Source of the DNA: Treponema sp. | GTDB taxonomy: Bacteria; Spirochaetota; Spirochaetia; Treponematales; Treponemataceae | DNA length: 44,494 nucleotides | Assembly (NCBI GenBank): GCA_024681195.1 | Contig: JAILBH010000066.1 | Coordinates: 1-44,494 of the forward strand | Reading direction: 5' to 3' | Notes under the pieces: generated by a model | The model's input: the letters and a program-made list of their open reading frames with translations, nothing else | Database searches by the model: none | What the model was told of the DNA's origin: nothing | Program-made: the position numbers and the translations under genes | Part shown: piece by piece, positions 24,970 through 34,749 of the stretch | How positions within the stretch are numbered: position 1 is the stretch's first letter | Layout: each line of letters starts with the position of its first letter

Positions 24970-27900
24970 TTAAAATGTAAATTTCCAGGAAAGTGATACC
25001 GTCGTAGCCGGAACAAAAGATTGGAGTTGTACTCCCGGAGTCAGCTTCCAGGCCATATCCCACCTTATGTTTATAACAGGCAGCTCAAGTTCAAGACCAA
25101 ATTCAGGTTGAAAAAGAATGCTGCTGGCAGACAGATAATCAACATCATGGTAATCCGATGCCGACATATTTAACATTGCATCTGCATACAACGCACTTCC
25201 CAGGTACTTACCTATATAAACAGTTGAATTATCAAAAAAGTTACCGATTGTAAGTTCTTTTGTTTTATTTCTTTGATCATTCAATTGAATAGTATTCTGT
25301 AATATATTAGTACGTACTGAAAATATATCAAAATTCAGGAAATCTCGCAACTTGTTTTCAAAATTACGTACCAGAGTAGACTGCAAATAGTATTCACCTG
25401 CCGAAACCATGAGTTTTCCAACCGAATCTGAGTCGGCAAGCACAATCTGACCAAGTAAAAGCTTAATATCGTTCTCTGATTTAGGTGGAACTGAAGAGAA
25501 AACAGGATTAAAATCAAGCAGATATTGGTTTTCGGCAGAAAGAATGATTCTTATCATGTCTCCGTTTGTATCTCTTTCGCGGGTTTCGGCTCTGATTGTT
25601 ACCTGAGGATTGGCAATATCAAGCGGATTGAACTTGATTGCTCCTTCCTTAATATAGAAGTTTCGGCTCAAATATGCCACATCACCGGATTTAAGCAAGA
25701 GTGAACCGTCAATCAGGTAAGTATTTGAAGCAGTGTTAATTTTACATGACAAAGAAGTATGAGGAACAAAAATACAGCGCAGCAAAGGATTAAAATTCAA
25801 GGCTGCATGAGTTCCAAGCGAAAGTTTTATATCAGAAGTTAATGAAAAATTATTCATTGTGCCATTATCTGCTTCTTCGTTATTCAGATTTGTAAGATCT
25901 GAAAGATTTGATTCAATATTCATATTTTCTACAAAAAATGAACCGCTGAAATCCAGATTGTTATTTTCAAAAGTCAACGAAAAATCACACTCAGTGTCAC
26001 CTTCAATCTTCATTACAGGAGTTTTAAAGCTAACAGGAACAAGCTGTTTTGAAAGAGAAGTAAGCCTCATTTCAAAACGATCCATTGCCCATTTGTTCAT
26101 ATAAACTCTTGAACTCATTTTGAATTTTGGAGTGTTTTTCAGGTTATAAACTGTTTCGGAAACAGAGAATTCATTATTGGCAGCTGTAATAAGAATCTTT
26201 TCTGTAGAAATTCTCTGATCAAAAACCGTCGGCATCTGGAACAATGGTGTAGAAATAGAGAACGCACCTTTAAAATCAGGTGTATCTGCTGGATTTCTTA
26301 TTGTAAGACTTCCTTTAAGAATACCCTGCTCTATTATAACAAAATCATCAAATGTAACATTTTGAAGAAGCTTTTTGAGGTTTACGTTTACATTTGAAAT
26401 TTTTATAAACTCGGATCCCTTTTCAAAGCTTCCGGTAAGTTCGGCAGACATTATATCTCCGGTTTTTAATGAGGCATAAAGTCCATCCTGTTTATTAAAA
26501 TTTCCATAGAAGCCTACATTGTCCGAAGAATAAAACGAAAGGAAATCCTTAGAATAATTAAAGAACAGATCAAAAGACAATGGCTTTTTAAAGAGTGTTC
26601 CCGAAAGTTCAGGACAGGAAAGCTTTGCCGTAAAATATTCAGGGAGCAGTGAATTTTCCGGAATATAAGAATCTTCGACAGTAAGCACCAGCGGCATTCT
26701 TATATTTTTTTCGCCACTCGTAGTCATTGTAGCCTTCATCTTTCCGGTAAAATCATTTAAAGAGAAATTACCGCCGGCATCAGAGAATTTCCAGTTAACG
26801 CCGGATAAGGTTAAATCATTTAAGGTAATATCTTTTTCTTCGAGAATAAGCGAACCGTTTGCAGAAACAATTTCATTATTAAGCAGGAAGGACATTTTTT
26901 CTATGGAAGCTGTTGCATACGGATGTTCCATGGTTCCCGAAATATAAAAGCTTGCAGAAATTTCATTATCATTATTTCTTATTGCCATAAATCGGTTCAA
27001 GCTAAAGTGTGAAGCCTGAATCATAGCATTTACATAAAGAGAATTCATTACGTTGTCTTTATTCAGTTCAACATTATCCGGATTTGAAACATTTGCATCT
27101 ATAACAAGAGCTTCTTCGGTCAAATCATCACGAATATTCATTTGAATGCCGGCTGAGTTTAAAATACCGTTTTCAAAATTTACTGTAAGATCTGAAGTTC
27201 CGCGTAAAGAAGAATACAAATCGGTATAAGAAATATCATTAATCTGAGCACCATATTTTGTTCCGCTGCCCGAAAGCTCAAGTCTTGGATTTACAGAGGA
27301 ATCCGGATCATCCTTTTCTACCTGTAAATGCTGGAGTGTAAGTTCTGGACCAGATTCTTTTTTGTAATCAAACAGAGTATCTAATGAAAGGATATAAGTA
27401 GCATCATTTATTATGAGAGGAAGATTTGCAAATGTTACAAAACCTTCAATTGAGTTATTGTTACCTAATCTTATCTGGGCATCGGTACCATAATCTCCGG
27501 TAACGGTTATAATTTCGGGCATAATGCTTCCCGAAAAATTATAAGGAATTGAAGATGAAATTATTTCTATTGTATAGAATTTGTCGGTTGTTCCAGGCAT
27601 TGTATCTAAAGATGCAGTAGCATCCAGAGCAAACCCGCCGTAAATTAAATTAAATCGGTTCAGCTGAATTGACTGTTCATTTCCGTTCAACGAAAGCATC
27701 AGGAACTGATTATCTTTTTGAGTATTAGCAATTACAAGGTACGGAAGATTAAATGAAACAGAACTAAAATCTGTAGAGGCATAACCTTCTCCGGAGAACA
27801 TGTAATCAGAAATTGCCGGGAGCATTGAGGTGACAGCCTCTGCTTCTTTTTGATTCAAAACTTCTCCCACAAGAGAAAGAATTGTTTCCAGATAAATACT

Positions 27901-29376
27901 TTCAAGCGAAACGCTGGACTGAATGTAATTTGATTCTGTAAGATAGCTTCCGTCAATTTTTATTATTCCCTGATTGTTCTGATCAATATGAGAATAATCG
28001 TTTACTTCAAATTCAAAATCAATTGAATCCTTTTGAGGCATTACCATAGCCTGAAGAGCAGTAAGAACTTTTTCTCCAATAAATATCTGTGGAGAAAAGA
28101 ACATAAAACCTGCATCTGTAAGAGGATCAAAATAAACTTCCGTAGAAATTGTTTTTCCGTTAGGCAGAACAAACTGCTGTAAATCTACAAGACCACTCAC
28201 CTGAAGCGTTTTGAATATAAGCGAAAGATTTATATCGCCATTAATATTATTGCCGTGCGCACTTAAGTTTTGAAGGATTAATTCTTTGTCATCACCCTTA
28301 AATTTTAAATTTACAACAGCCCCTTCCCTGAACAAAGCTTCGCCAACATTCACATTACCGTCTGCATAATATGAAATACTATTGTCATTGATATTATAAG
28401 AAAAACCGGCCTGCATCGAAACCGAAAGCGCATTTAAGGCCTGTTTAATTTTTTGATTTCCGGCTTGAGAAAGCAAGGCAGATGGAATAAGGTTTTCTGT
28501 CTGCAGTAAGATTTGGGTTTCGCCGGATGAAAAATCATAGTTGGCAGCAAGGTCTACAGGAATTACATTTTGAACGGTATGAACATCAAGCTTCTTATTA
28601 TTGTAAGAAATAAGAAAATTGAATTTATTAAATCTGTAATCGGCAACTGCAAGGTTGGAAAGATTTATATATGTAAATGAGTTTTCTATATCTCTTGTAA
28701 TTCTTCCATTAAAAGAAGCACTACCATTTGCCTGAATGCTTTTTGAAAAACATGCGTTAACTTCGCTTTTTACATTAAAGCTTATATAATCGCGGTTTTC
28801 GGAATTAACAACCTTGATTTCTTTTACAAGTAAGGAAGTATCAATTGGTTTATTCTGATAGTTAAGCGACAGATTTTTGAGGGTAATATTTTTTGGAATA
28901 TAATCAATTGCAGTATTAATTATAGAATAAACATCAGCAGGAGCTTTTTCTTCCTGATTTTCTGTAAGAACATTCTGCTGTTCTTGAAGCTGCTGTACAA
29001 AATCTATTAATGGAACAGCGTCTATGACAACTCCATCAATTACAATTGATTTAAATATGGAATCAAAATCTCGTTTTAATAATGGAAGAATTTTATATTT
29101 TACCTTTGTATTTTTAACCTGAGCTAACACACGGTTTTGCGAATCTGTTACTTTAATTCCTTTAATTCCAAGATAGGCAAAAATAGAAGGAGAAATCGAT
29201 TCATAAGAAATTGTTAGCCCCGAATAACTTGTAAGCTGGTTTGAAAATTTTTGAGTATAAGAATCTAAAACCTTTTCCAGCCTGAAAAACACAGGAACTG
29301 ACACGGCCAAAACCACTGTCAGTATGAAGAGAAAAACCGCACTGCTTATTTTTGTCACTAGGGACAGTTTTTTCAT
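24970..29376 (-). CDS. tamB: TamB-family inter-membrane bridge protein (AsmA-like)
   Basis: TamB proteins form long hydrophobic grooves spanning the periplasm. They are linked to phospholipid transport to the outer membrane and to assembly of some outer-membrane proteins. The 1468-residue protein has an N-terminal membrane anchor (about 8-28), an AsmA-like start (GLTISYESISPSIFAYLGIKGIKV), very long beta-taco repeats, and a DUF490/TamB C-terminal domain (about 1150-1468) ending in TTVSLSWKFTF. The closing segment LELPVINIRWDMAWKLTPG matches the conserved TamB tail. It is directly upstream of bamA and eight bases after the second Lol permease; no separate tamA is seen, so BamA may be its partner. 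Confidence 0.9.
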   Translation of the reverse strand: MKKLSLVTKISSAVFLFILTVVLAVSVPVFFRLEKVLDSYTQKFSNQLTSYSGLTISYESISPSIFAYLGIKGIKVTDSQNRVLAQVKNTKVKYKILPLLKRDFDSIFKSIVIDGVVIDAVPLIDFVQQLQEQQNVLTENQEEKAPADVYSIINTAIDYIPKNITLKNLSLNYQNKPIDTSLLVKEIKVVNSENRDYISFNVKSEVNACFSKSIQANGSASFNGRITRDIENSFTYINLSNLAVADYRFNKFNFLISYNNKKLDVHTVQNVIPVDLAANYDFSSGETQILLQTENLIPSALLSQAGNQKIKQALNALSVSMQAGFSYNINDNSISYYADGNVNVGEALFREGAVVNLKFKGDDKELILQNLSAHGNNINGDINLSLIFKTLQVSGLVDLQQFVLPNGKTISTEVYFDPLTDAGFMFFSPQIFIGEKVLTALQAMVMPQKDSIDFEFEVNDYSHIDQNNQGIIKIDGSYLTESNYIQSSVSLESIYLETILSLVGEVLNQKEAEAVTSMLPAISDYMFSGEGYASTDFSSVSFNLPYLVIANTQKDNQFLMLSLNGNEQSIQLNRFNLIYGGFALDATASLDTMPGTTDKFYTIEIISSSIPYNFSGSIMPEIITVTGDYGTDAQIRLGNNNSIEGFVTFANLPLIINDATYILSLDTLFDYKKESGPELTLQHLQVEKDDPDSSVNPRLELSGSGTKYGAQINDISYTDLYSSLRGTSDLTVNFENGILNSAGIQMNIRDDLTEEALVIDANVSNPDNVELNKDNVMNSLYVNAMIQASHFSLNRFMAIRNNDNEISASFYISGTMEHPYATASIEKMSFLLNNEIVSANGSLILEEKDITLNDLTLSGVNWKFSDAGGNFSLNDFTGKMKATMTTSGEKNIRMPLVLTVEDSYIPENSLLPEYFTAKLSCPELSGTLFKKPLSFDLFFNYSKDFLSFYSSDNVGFYGNFNKQDGLYASLKTGDIMSAELTGSFEKGSEFIKISNVNVNLKKLLQNVTFDDFVIIEQGILKGSLTIRNPADTPDFKGAFSISTPLFQMPTVFDQRISTEKILITAANNEFSVSETVYNLKNTPKFKMSSRVYMNKWAMDRFEMRLTSLSKQLVPVSFKTPVMKIEGDTECDFSLTFENNNLDFSGSFFVENMNIESNLSDLTNLNNEEADNGTMNNFSLTSDIKLSLGTHAALNFNPLLRCIFVPHTSLSCKINTASNTYLIDGSLLLKSGDVAYLSRNFYIKEGAIKFNPLDIANPQVTIRAETRERDTNGDMIRIILSAENQYLLDFNPVFSSVPPKSENDIKLLLGQIVLADSDSVGKLMVSAGEYYLQSTLVRNFENKLRDFLNFDIFSVRTNILQNTIQLNDQRNKTKELTIGNFFDNSTVYIGKYLGSALYADAMLNMSASDYHDVDYLSASSILFQPEFGLELELPVINIRWDMAWKLTPGVQLQSFVPATTVSLSWKFTF

Positions 29377-29383
29377 TTCTTCT

Positions 29384-30730
29384 CTATGCTTTCCTCAAAA
29401 TATCAAGTGGTTTTTCTTTTCCGGCTTTTACGGAAGGAACTATAGAAACTAAAAGGGCTAGAAGAACTGTAGCTATGGAAATTAACAATACCTGTGATAT
29501 AGGAAGATTTACAGGAATTGTCTGAAGATAATAAGCTGGATCCATAAGCTTTATAATTTTAATTTCCTCAACAGGGATTCCTTTAATTAAATAACCGACC
29601 TTTGCAAAAAAGTTCACAGCCTTTTCTATAAAATGAACAATTTCATTTGCATTTACAGCAGCAAGAAGTCCAAGCGGGAGTCCAACGGCAAGACCTCCAA
29701 GAGCACAGGAAACTCCTGTAAGAATAAATGAAAATGTAATTCCCGAAGGTGTTGCACCAATACTTTTTAAAATTGCAATTTCTTTGCGTCGTTCCATTAC
29801 CAGCATAACTATTGCAGAAGAAATATTTATAGAAGCAACCAGAACAATTAAAATCATTACAAAAACAAGCATTACTTTGGTAGAAGAAAAGTTTTCAAAT
29901 TCAGCTTCGTGCACCTGGTCCCAGCGGTAAAAGTTTGCATATTTTCCATATTTTGTTTTTAAGGCTTTTTGTATACGTACAAGGTCGGGCGAATAGGAAT
30001 TTCCTGTTCCAATCATAACTGTAAAGCTTGCATTTGAAAGTGAAACAAAATCATAAACAGTTTCTAACGGAATAAAAATCCACAGTGCATCCAGCTCCTG
30101 ATAGCCGGATGATACAATTGCACTTACTTTAAATGAAGTGAGCTTTGGAGACTGCTTGCCATTTACAGTCTTTATTGTAACAATTCTAAAGGTATCTCCC
30201 GAATGAAGGTCCAAAAGCTCGGACATTTTTTGTCCTATCACCGCCTTCTTTTCTACCTGGTCATCTGTAGTGGCGCCTGCAAAATCATTAATATCACCTT
30301 CTGTTATTGTAAAGAGATCCTTAAAAGCCTGGTTTTTTATAAAAATGTCTGTATTTACCGCACGAAGCTGAGCACCAGTCCTCATCTTTTTTCCTGCAGC
30401 AAGAGCTGTTATTCCAATTTCTGGATGAACTTCTTTTACACCATCTATATTAAAATAATTTTTTACATATTCTCTATAAGTATCTGCCTGTGCTGTTTCT
30501 GGAAGTTTTGGAGAAATATAAGCCTGTATATCACTGGAAGAAAGTCCTATAATTCTATCTGTCATTCCCTGTATCATTCCGTTAGTAACAGACAGAACTA
30601 CAATAAGCGGCACAATACTTAACCCTATGCATAAAAGAGCTCCCCACAGGCTTCTTCTGGCAGAAGACTTTTTTTCGGCACGAGGAAAAATCAGACTTTT
30701 TGCAAATAGAAGCGACGCTCCAAAAGTCAT
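29384..30730 (-). CDS. Lipoprotein-releasing ABC transporter permease (LolC/LolE type), second copy
   Basis: This 448-residue protein has four membrane helices in the FtsX/MacB arrangement. The first helix is at about 30-50 (LWGALLCIGLSIVPLIVVLSV), followed by a periplasmic MacB-like domain (about 55-265). Three C-terminal helices lie near 280-300, 330-365 and 410-435, with the family coupling motif MERRKEIAILKSIGAT. With LolD and the other permease it should extract lipoproteins from the inner membrane for transfer to the outer membrane. The stop/start distance to lolD is two bases. Whether it corresponds to LolC or LolE cannot be settled by eye. Confidence 0.87.
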   Translation of the reverse strand: MTFGASLLFAKSLIFPRAEKKSSARRSLWGALLCIGLSIVPLIVVLSVTNGMIQGMTDRIIGLSSSDIQAYISPKLPETAQADTYREYVKNYFNIDGVKEVHPEIGITALAAGKKMRTGAQLRAVNTDIFIKNQAFKDLFTITEGDINDFAGATTDDQVEKKAVIGQKMSELLDLHSGDTFRIVTIKTVNGKQSPKLTSFKVSAIVSSGYQELDALWIFIPLETVYDFVSLSNASFTVMIGTGNSYSPDLVRIQKALKTKYGKYANFYRWDQVHEAEFENFSSTKVMLVFVMILIVLVASINISSAIVMLVMERRKEIAILKSIGATPSGITFSFILTGVSCALGGLAVGLPLGLLAAVNANEIVHFIEKAVNFFAKVGYLIKGIPVEEIKIIKLMDPAYYLQTIPVNLPISQVLLISIATVLLALLVSIVPSVKAGKEKPLDILRKA

Positions 30731-30732
30731 TT

Positions 30733-31428
30733 TTACTTACTCCTCAAATCTGTGCTTTCAAGATGTCCGTTTGAAATTTTATAACAGATATCACCGTTTT
30801 TTGCGATTGAATAATCGTGAGTTACAAGCAGCAAAGTCTTATTGTATTTTTCTACCATAGAAAAAAGAAGTTCACCGATTAAAGAAGCATTTGCAGGATC
30901 CAGGTTTCCGGTAGGTTCATCTGCCAGAATTAAGGAAGGATCATTTATAAGAGAACGCGCTACAGCAACCCTCTGTCTCTCTCCTCCCGAAAGCTGGGAT
31001 GGAAGATGATCCTTTCTGTCATATACACCTACATCCTGCAAAAGCTGTTCAGCCTTTTGAGCAGCTTCTTTTTTTGGAACACCGGCAATTAAAGCGGGCA
31101 TAGATACATTTTCGAGCGCAGTAAAATCCTTAAGCAGATAATGGAATTGAAAGATAAGTCCTAAAAACTTTGAACGATATTCCGATATTGAAGATTCGCT
31201 CATTTTTGCAAGATTCCACTTTCCTGCAATAACAGAACCCGAAGTAATTTTATCTATTCCGCCAATTATATTTAACAGTGTACTTTTTCCACTGCCGCTT
31301 TCTCCAACAATTACAATCTTGCTGCCCTGAGCGACTGTAAGATTAAGTCCCTTAAGGATTGTGAGCTCTTCACTATCAGAGAAATAAGTTTTTTCAAGAT
31401 CCTTTATTTCGATTATTGTATCACTCAT
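30733..31428 (-). CDS. lolD: Lipoprotein-releasing ABC transporter ATPase LolD
   Basis: This 231-residue ABC ATPase has Walker A GESGSGKST at 43-51, a Q-loop in FQFHYLL (Q94; LolD proteins typically have FQFHHLL), signature LSGGERQ at 146-152, Walker B LILADEPTGNLD from 167, and the H-loop VTHD with H204. It powers lipoprotein release by the two flanking permeases. Its start overlaps the upstream permease gene by eight bases, and the downstream permease begins two bases after its stop, so the three proteins are made together. A MacB-type assignment is less likely because the permeases carry Lol-type motifs. Confidence 0.9.
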   Translation of the reverse strand: MSDTIIEIKDLEKTYFSDSEELTILKGLNLTVAQGSKIVIVGESGSGKSTLLNIIGGIDKITSGSVIAGKWNLAKMSESSISEYRSKFLGLIFQFHYLLKDFTALENVSMPALIAGVPKKEAAQKAEQLLQDVGVYDRKDHLPSQLSGGERQRVAVARSLINDPSLILADEPTGNLDPANASLIGELLFSMVEKYNKTLLLVTHDYSIAKNGDICYKISNGHLESTDLRSK

Positions 31429-32728
31429 GATGAAGAACCTCCGCTATAGTCATTTTAAGAACATTTTTGCTCGCCGCCCACGAAGCCAGGAGAGGAGAAG
31501 CAATTCCAAAAAGCGCAATCATTACAACTTCCCTGAAGAAGATTCTTGCAGGAATGTTTGCATACACCATATAGGAAGAATTTTCCTGTATGTACATAAG
31601 ATTTTCATGGTTAAAAATCGCAGTAACTGTGTATTGTAAAAAATACATCAAATGTGATGCCGCATTAAACATAAAGTTTGTATTAACGCTTATAAAAAGT
31701 CCAAGGACAACTCCAAAAAAGGAGCCTATTGCACCGGTTGTAAAGCCCCGTACAATAAAGATTGACTTTATGTCTTTATTTTCGGCACCAATAGCAGAAA
31801 AGATTGCAATTTCGCTGCGACGTTCAAAAACAAGACGGCGCATTCCGTTGTAAATATTTATACCTACAACAACAAAAATTAAAGCCACAAGCAGCAGCAG
31901 CATGTTTTTTTCTATTCTAAGTGCGCCAAAAAAAGATTTATTATAATCACGCCATGACTGTACATTTATTGAAGGAAGTCTGCTTTGTAAGGCAGCGGTA
32001 ATTCTACTGTCTTCCTGCGAATTCTTAAGCTTTATACCATAAATTTTTTCGGAATCTTTACCAAAGTATTTTTCTGCAGCCTGCTGATTAATAAAACAAT
32101 AAGCACTGTTAATATCAGAATAATTTGTCTTAAAAAGCCCTTTTACTACAAAGGTTCTGTCATTACTCAAAAGAGTCACATCGCTTCCACCGCTTAAAAC
32201 AAGAAAGTTTACAGTTTCTCCAACCATGACCCTAAGCTGGCGCGCAAGAGTATATCCAAGTACAATTGAATCGCTTTCAGAAAGATCAAAGCTTCCGTCT
32301 ATAATCTGCAATTCCCGTCTGAAGCCTTCATCCTTTTCAAACACATCTTTTTCTACAGCCCTTACTATAGCCGCACTCTCTTTTCCATATTGATCTGTCA
32401 TAAGAGTCTGTGCTTCATAAAAAGAAGTTACCGATAAAATACTTTTATTTTCTTCGCAGAGCTTATAAAAGTCATCTTCATGTTCCTTTTGAACATCTGT
32501 TACCCTAAGGTGATAGGAAGAAACTTCCATAATTGCGTCTATAAAATTCATTTGAAATCCGTTCATTATGCTTATAACGGTAATAAGAGTCATAACTCCA
32601 AAACAGATTCCAAGCGTAGAAAGCATGGAGGTAACCGCAGAACGTCCCTTGCGGTCTACACGGGCAAATCGGTTTGAGACAGTCTTAATCCAGTTAATTT
32701 TAGAAAATAAAGTCTGTTTTCTATTCAT
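31421..32728 (-). CDS. Lipoprotein-releasing ABC transporter permease (LolC/LolE type), first copy
   Basis: This 435-residue permease has the same layout as the second one: a first helix near 33-55 (AVTSMLSTLGICFGVMTLITVIS), a periplasmic domain (about 60-270) and three C-terminal helices. Between them lies the Lol motif FERRSEIAIFSAIGA. The two permeases are clearly different in sequence, which fits a LolC/LolE heterodimer rather than a LolF homodimer. It overlaps lolD by eight bases and the upstream unknown secreted protein gene by eight bases. Confidence 0.87.
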   Translation of the reverse strand: MNRKQTLFSKINWIKTVSNRFARVDRKGRSAVTSMLSTLGICFGVMTLITVISIMNGFQMNFIDAIMEVSSYHLRVTDVQKEHEDDFYKLCEENKSILSVTSFYEAQTLMTDQYGKESAAIVRAVEKDVFEKDEGFRRELQIIDGSFDLSESDSIVLGYTLARQLRVMVGETVNFLVLSGGSDVTLLSNDRTFVVKGLFKTNYSDINSAYCFINQQAAEKYFGKDSEKIYGIKLKNSQEDSRITAALQSRLPSINVQSWRDYNKSFFGALRIEKNMLLLLVALIFVVVGINIYNGMRRLVFERRSEIAIFSAIGAENKDIKSIFIVRGFTTGAIGSFFGVVLGLFISVNTNFMFNAASHLMYFLQYTVTAIFNHENLMYIQENSSYMVYANIPARIFFREVVMIALFGIASPLLASWAASKNVLKMTIAEVLHHE

Positions 32729-33842
32729 AAACCTTTACCCTTGTTTCTACCCCATTTGCCATATAAATATCGCGGATTTTGGTGTAGTTTTTATATTCGG
32801 TTTTTACACTGTTTACTGCATCAAAATAGATGGTGCTTGTGTAATAACCCTTTTGCTTTGTATATTCTGTCTTAATCTTAAGACTTCCATTTTCATAATA
32901 TTCGTAAATATCGCCATTTTCATTATAAATGAATTTTTGAGTTTTTACAGTTTTATTGGCACTTATTTTTTCTTCAATAACACGCTTTTCGGAATCATAC
33001 TTCCAGGTTGTTGTAGATAATGGCTTGGCTTCATATTCCCCAAGGTCATCAAATTCCAGTTCGTCATCCGGTTTTATTGAAGCATATTTTTTTGCCTCTA
33101 TAACTAAACCATCCTGATTGTATTTGGAAACAGTTTTATAACTTTCATTTTGAATAATTTTTGTATGCACTAAATAAGAGTTTTCCATATATTCAAAGCT
33201 TTCAAGCCCTGTAATTCTTGCATCATATACAGAATTCATTTTCCAAAGTTCTTTTTTTATGAGCCTGTATTTTGAATCATAAAAAAGTCTTATTGCAGCC
33301 TTATTTGAATAATGAGTCAGGACAGAGGATTCGGAATTTTCTTGAGGAATAAAGATTTCATTTCCAATTTCCATAAATTTAAGGCGATTGGAAGAATCCA
33401 TTATTATTTTTTCCTGCTCAGTTTCGGAAGTCTGCTCAATTTCTTCAATGACTGGAGGAGCTATAAGGGTTTCATCTTCAAGGAGAGAAAGGATTTCTTC
33501 GCCCATTCTTTCTTCTTCAATCGTAAGAAGTACAGAATCTACCCACGAACCGTCATCACAGGCTTCACTGTAAAAAAATGATGAATCATAAACACCTTTA
33601 TATACCGGAGCTATTACTTCAAAAAGATAACCCGAAAAACCCTTTTGATAACATTTTCTGAGCATTATATTATCAAAACTTTGCGGAGTCTTTTTTTCCA
33701 GAAAAGAATTAAATACATATTCCTGCGCTTGCGTACCCTTTGCCAATATTAAATAATCCGGCTCTTCATATTCATCAATATGAAACTGTGCGAAACAAAT
33801 CGAAGTTGTCAGCAAAAAAATTGCAGGAATAAGTTTTTTCAA
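32721..33842 (-). CDS. Exported protein of unknown function with YD-like repeats, coupled to lol genes
   Basis: This 373-residue protein has a clear signal peptide (about residues 1-18, ending CFAQ) and a glutamate-rich middle (about 110-150). The C-terminal half consists of repeats resembling YD/RHS or MORN-like strands, such as LTHYSNKAAIRLFYDSKYRLIKKE, YNQDGLVIEAKKY, YDSEKRVIEEKIS and YNENGDIYEYYENGSLK. It should be periplasmic or outer-membrane associated. The start is TTG at 33842 behind AGGTAGGGG, and no ATG gives a better signal. Its end overlaps the first Lol permease by eight bases. I cannot assign a function; context suggests a role in lipoprotein or envelope assembly. Confidence 0.7.
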   Translation of the reverse strand: MKKLIPAIFLLTTSICFAQFHIDEYEEPDYLILAKGTQAQEYVFNSFLEKKTPQSFDNIMLRKCYQKGFSGYLFEVIAPVYKGVYDSSFFYSEACDDGSWVDSVLLTIEEERMGEEILSLLEDETLIAPPVIEEIEQTSETEQEKIIMDSSNRLKFMEIGNEIFIPQENSESSVLTHYSNKAAIRLFYDSKYRLIKKELWKMNSVYDARITGLESFEYMENSYLVHTKIIQNESYKTVSKYNQDGLVIEAKKYASIKPDDELEFDDLGEYEAKPLSTTTWKYDSEKRVIEEKISANKTVKTQKFIYNENGDIYEYYENGSLKIKTEYTKQKGYYTSTIYFDAVNSVKTEYKNYTKIRDIYMANGVETRVKVYE

Positions 33843-33851
33843 AACCCCTAC

Positions 33852-34721
33852 CTATAATCCTAAAAACTCATCAATATATTCTTCGGGATTAAAAACAGCA
33901 ATATCGTCATATTTTTCTCCCGTACAGATATAAGAAACCGGAATCCCCAGTTCCCTTCCAATTGAAACTGCTACTCCACCCTTTGCGGTAGAATCATATT
34001 TTGTCATTATTATTGCATCAACACCAACTGCATCATTAAAAACTTCTGCCTGGCGAAGAGCATTCTGCCCTGTTGTTGCATCTATTACAATTATTTTTTT
34101 ATAGCAATCATGATCTGCCTTAAGTTCACAGGTCTTATTTATTTTTTGAAGCTCGCGTACAAGATTTTCTTTGTTGTGAAGTCTTCCGGCTGTATCTGCA
34201 AGCACAAGGCCGGAGCCTTTTGCACGAACTGCGTCTGCTGCATCAAAAACCACAGCACTTGGATCTGAACCATGCTGATGGCTTACAACACGAACACCTG
34301 TTTTTTCTGCATGCATTGCAAGCTGTTCAATTGCAGCTGCACGGAATGTATCTGCCGAAGCAAGAACAACATTTGTTCCGTTTGCAGAAAGCAGCTTTGC
34401 AAGCTTTGCAACCGAAGTTGTTTTTCCAACACCGTTTACACCAAGAATCATCCAGATGTTAGTCTTACCTTCCTGAACCTTAAGTTCTACAGCTTTTACA
34501 TATTGCAAAAGAAGCTGGCGTAATTCCTGAATAATTTCTTCCTGAGAATTAATTTTCTTTTTGCTGCAGATTTCTTCAAGTTCATCTACAATTTCAAAAG
34601 CAGTCTTTGCTCCAATATCTCCTTCAACAAGGATATCTGTAAGCTCTTCGTAAAAGTCGTCAGTCAACGCAGACTTCTTCTTAAAAAGAGCAAGAAATTT
34701 TTCTCCAAATGTTTTTTTCAT
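33852..34721 (-). CDS. ftsY: Signal recognition particle receptor FtsY
   Basis: FtsY docks SRP-bound ribosomes at the inner membrane. The 289-residue protein holds only the NG domains: a helical N domain (1-80), G1 GVNGVGKTT from 94, DTFRAAA at 124-130, DTAGRL from 176 and the G4 region TKYDSTAKGG from 240. The long acidic A domain of enterobacterial FtsY is absent, as in many bacteria. G4 reads TKYD where TKLD is usual, and the next residues are ST instead of GT. The ribosome site is AAGGAG seven bases before the ATG. The ffh gene is not in the window. Confidence 0.94.
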   Translation of the reverse strand: MKKTFGEKFLALFKKKSALTDDFYEELTDILVEGDIGAKTAFEIVDELEEICSKKKINSQEEIIQELRQLLLQYVKAVELKVQEGKTNIWMILGVNGVGKTTSVAKLAKLLSANGTNVVLASADTFRAAAIEQLAMHAEKTGVRVVSHQHGSDPSAVVFDAADAVRAKGSGLVLADTAGRLHNKENLVRELQKINKTCELKADHDCYKKIIVIDATTGQNALRQAEVFNDAVGVDAIIMTKYDSTAKGGVAVSIGRELGIPVSYICTGEKYDDIAVFNPEEYIDEFLGL

Positions 34722-34749
34722 TCATGTACTCCTTAAGGTTAGTTTATCC

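Noticed and set aside
32568-33020. A 150-codon plus-strand frame across the lol permease and unknown-protein junction
   Set aside because: It is antisense to two supported genes and has no recognisable domain or start signal.
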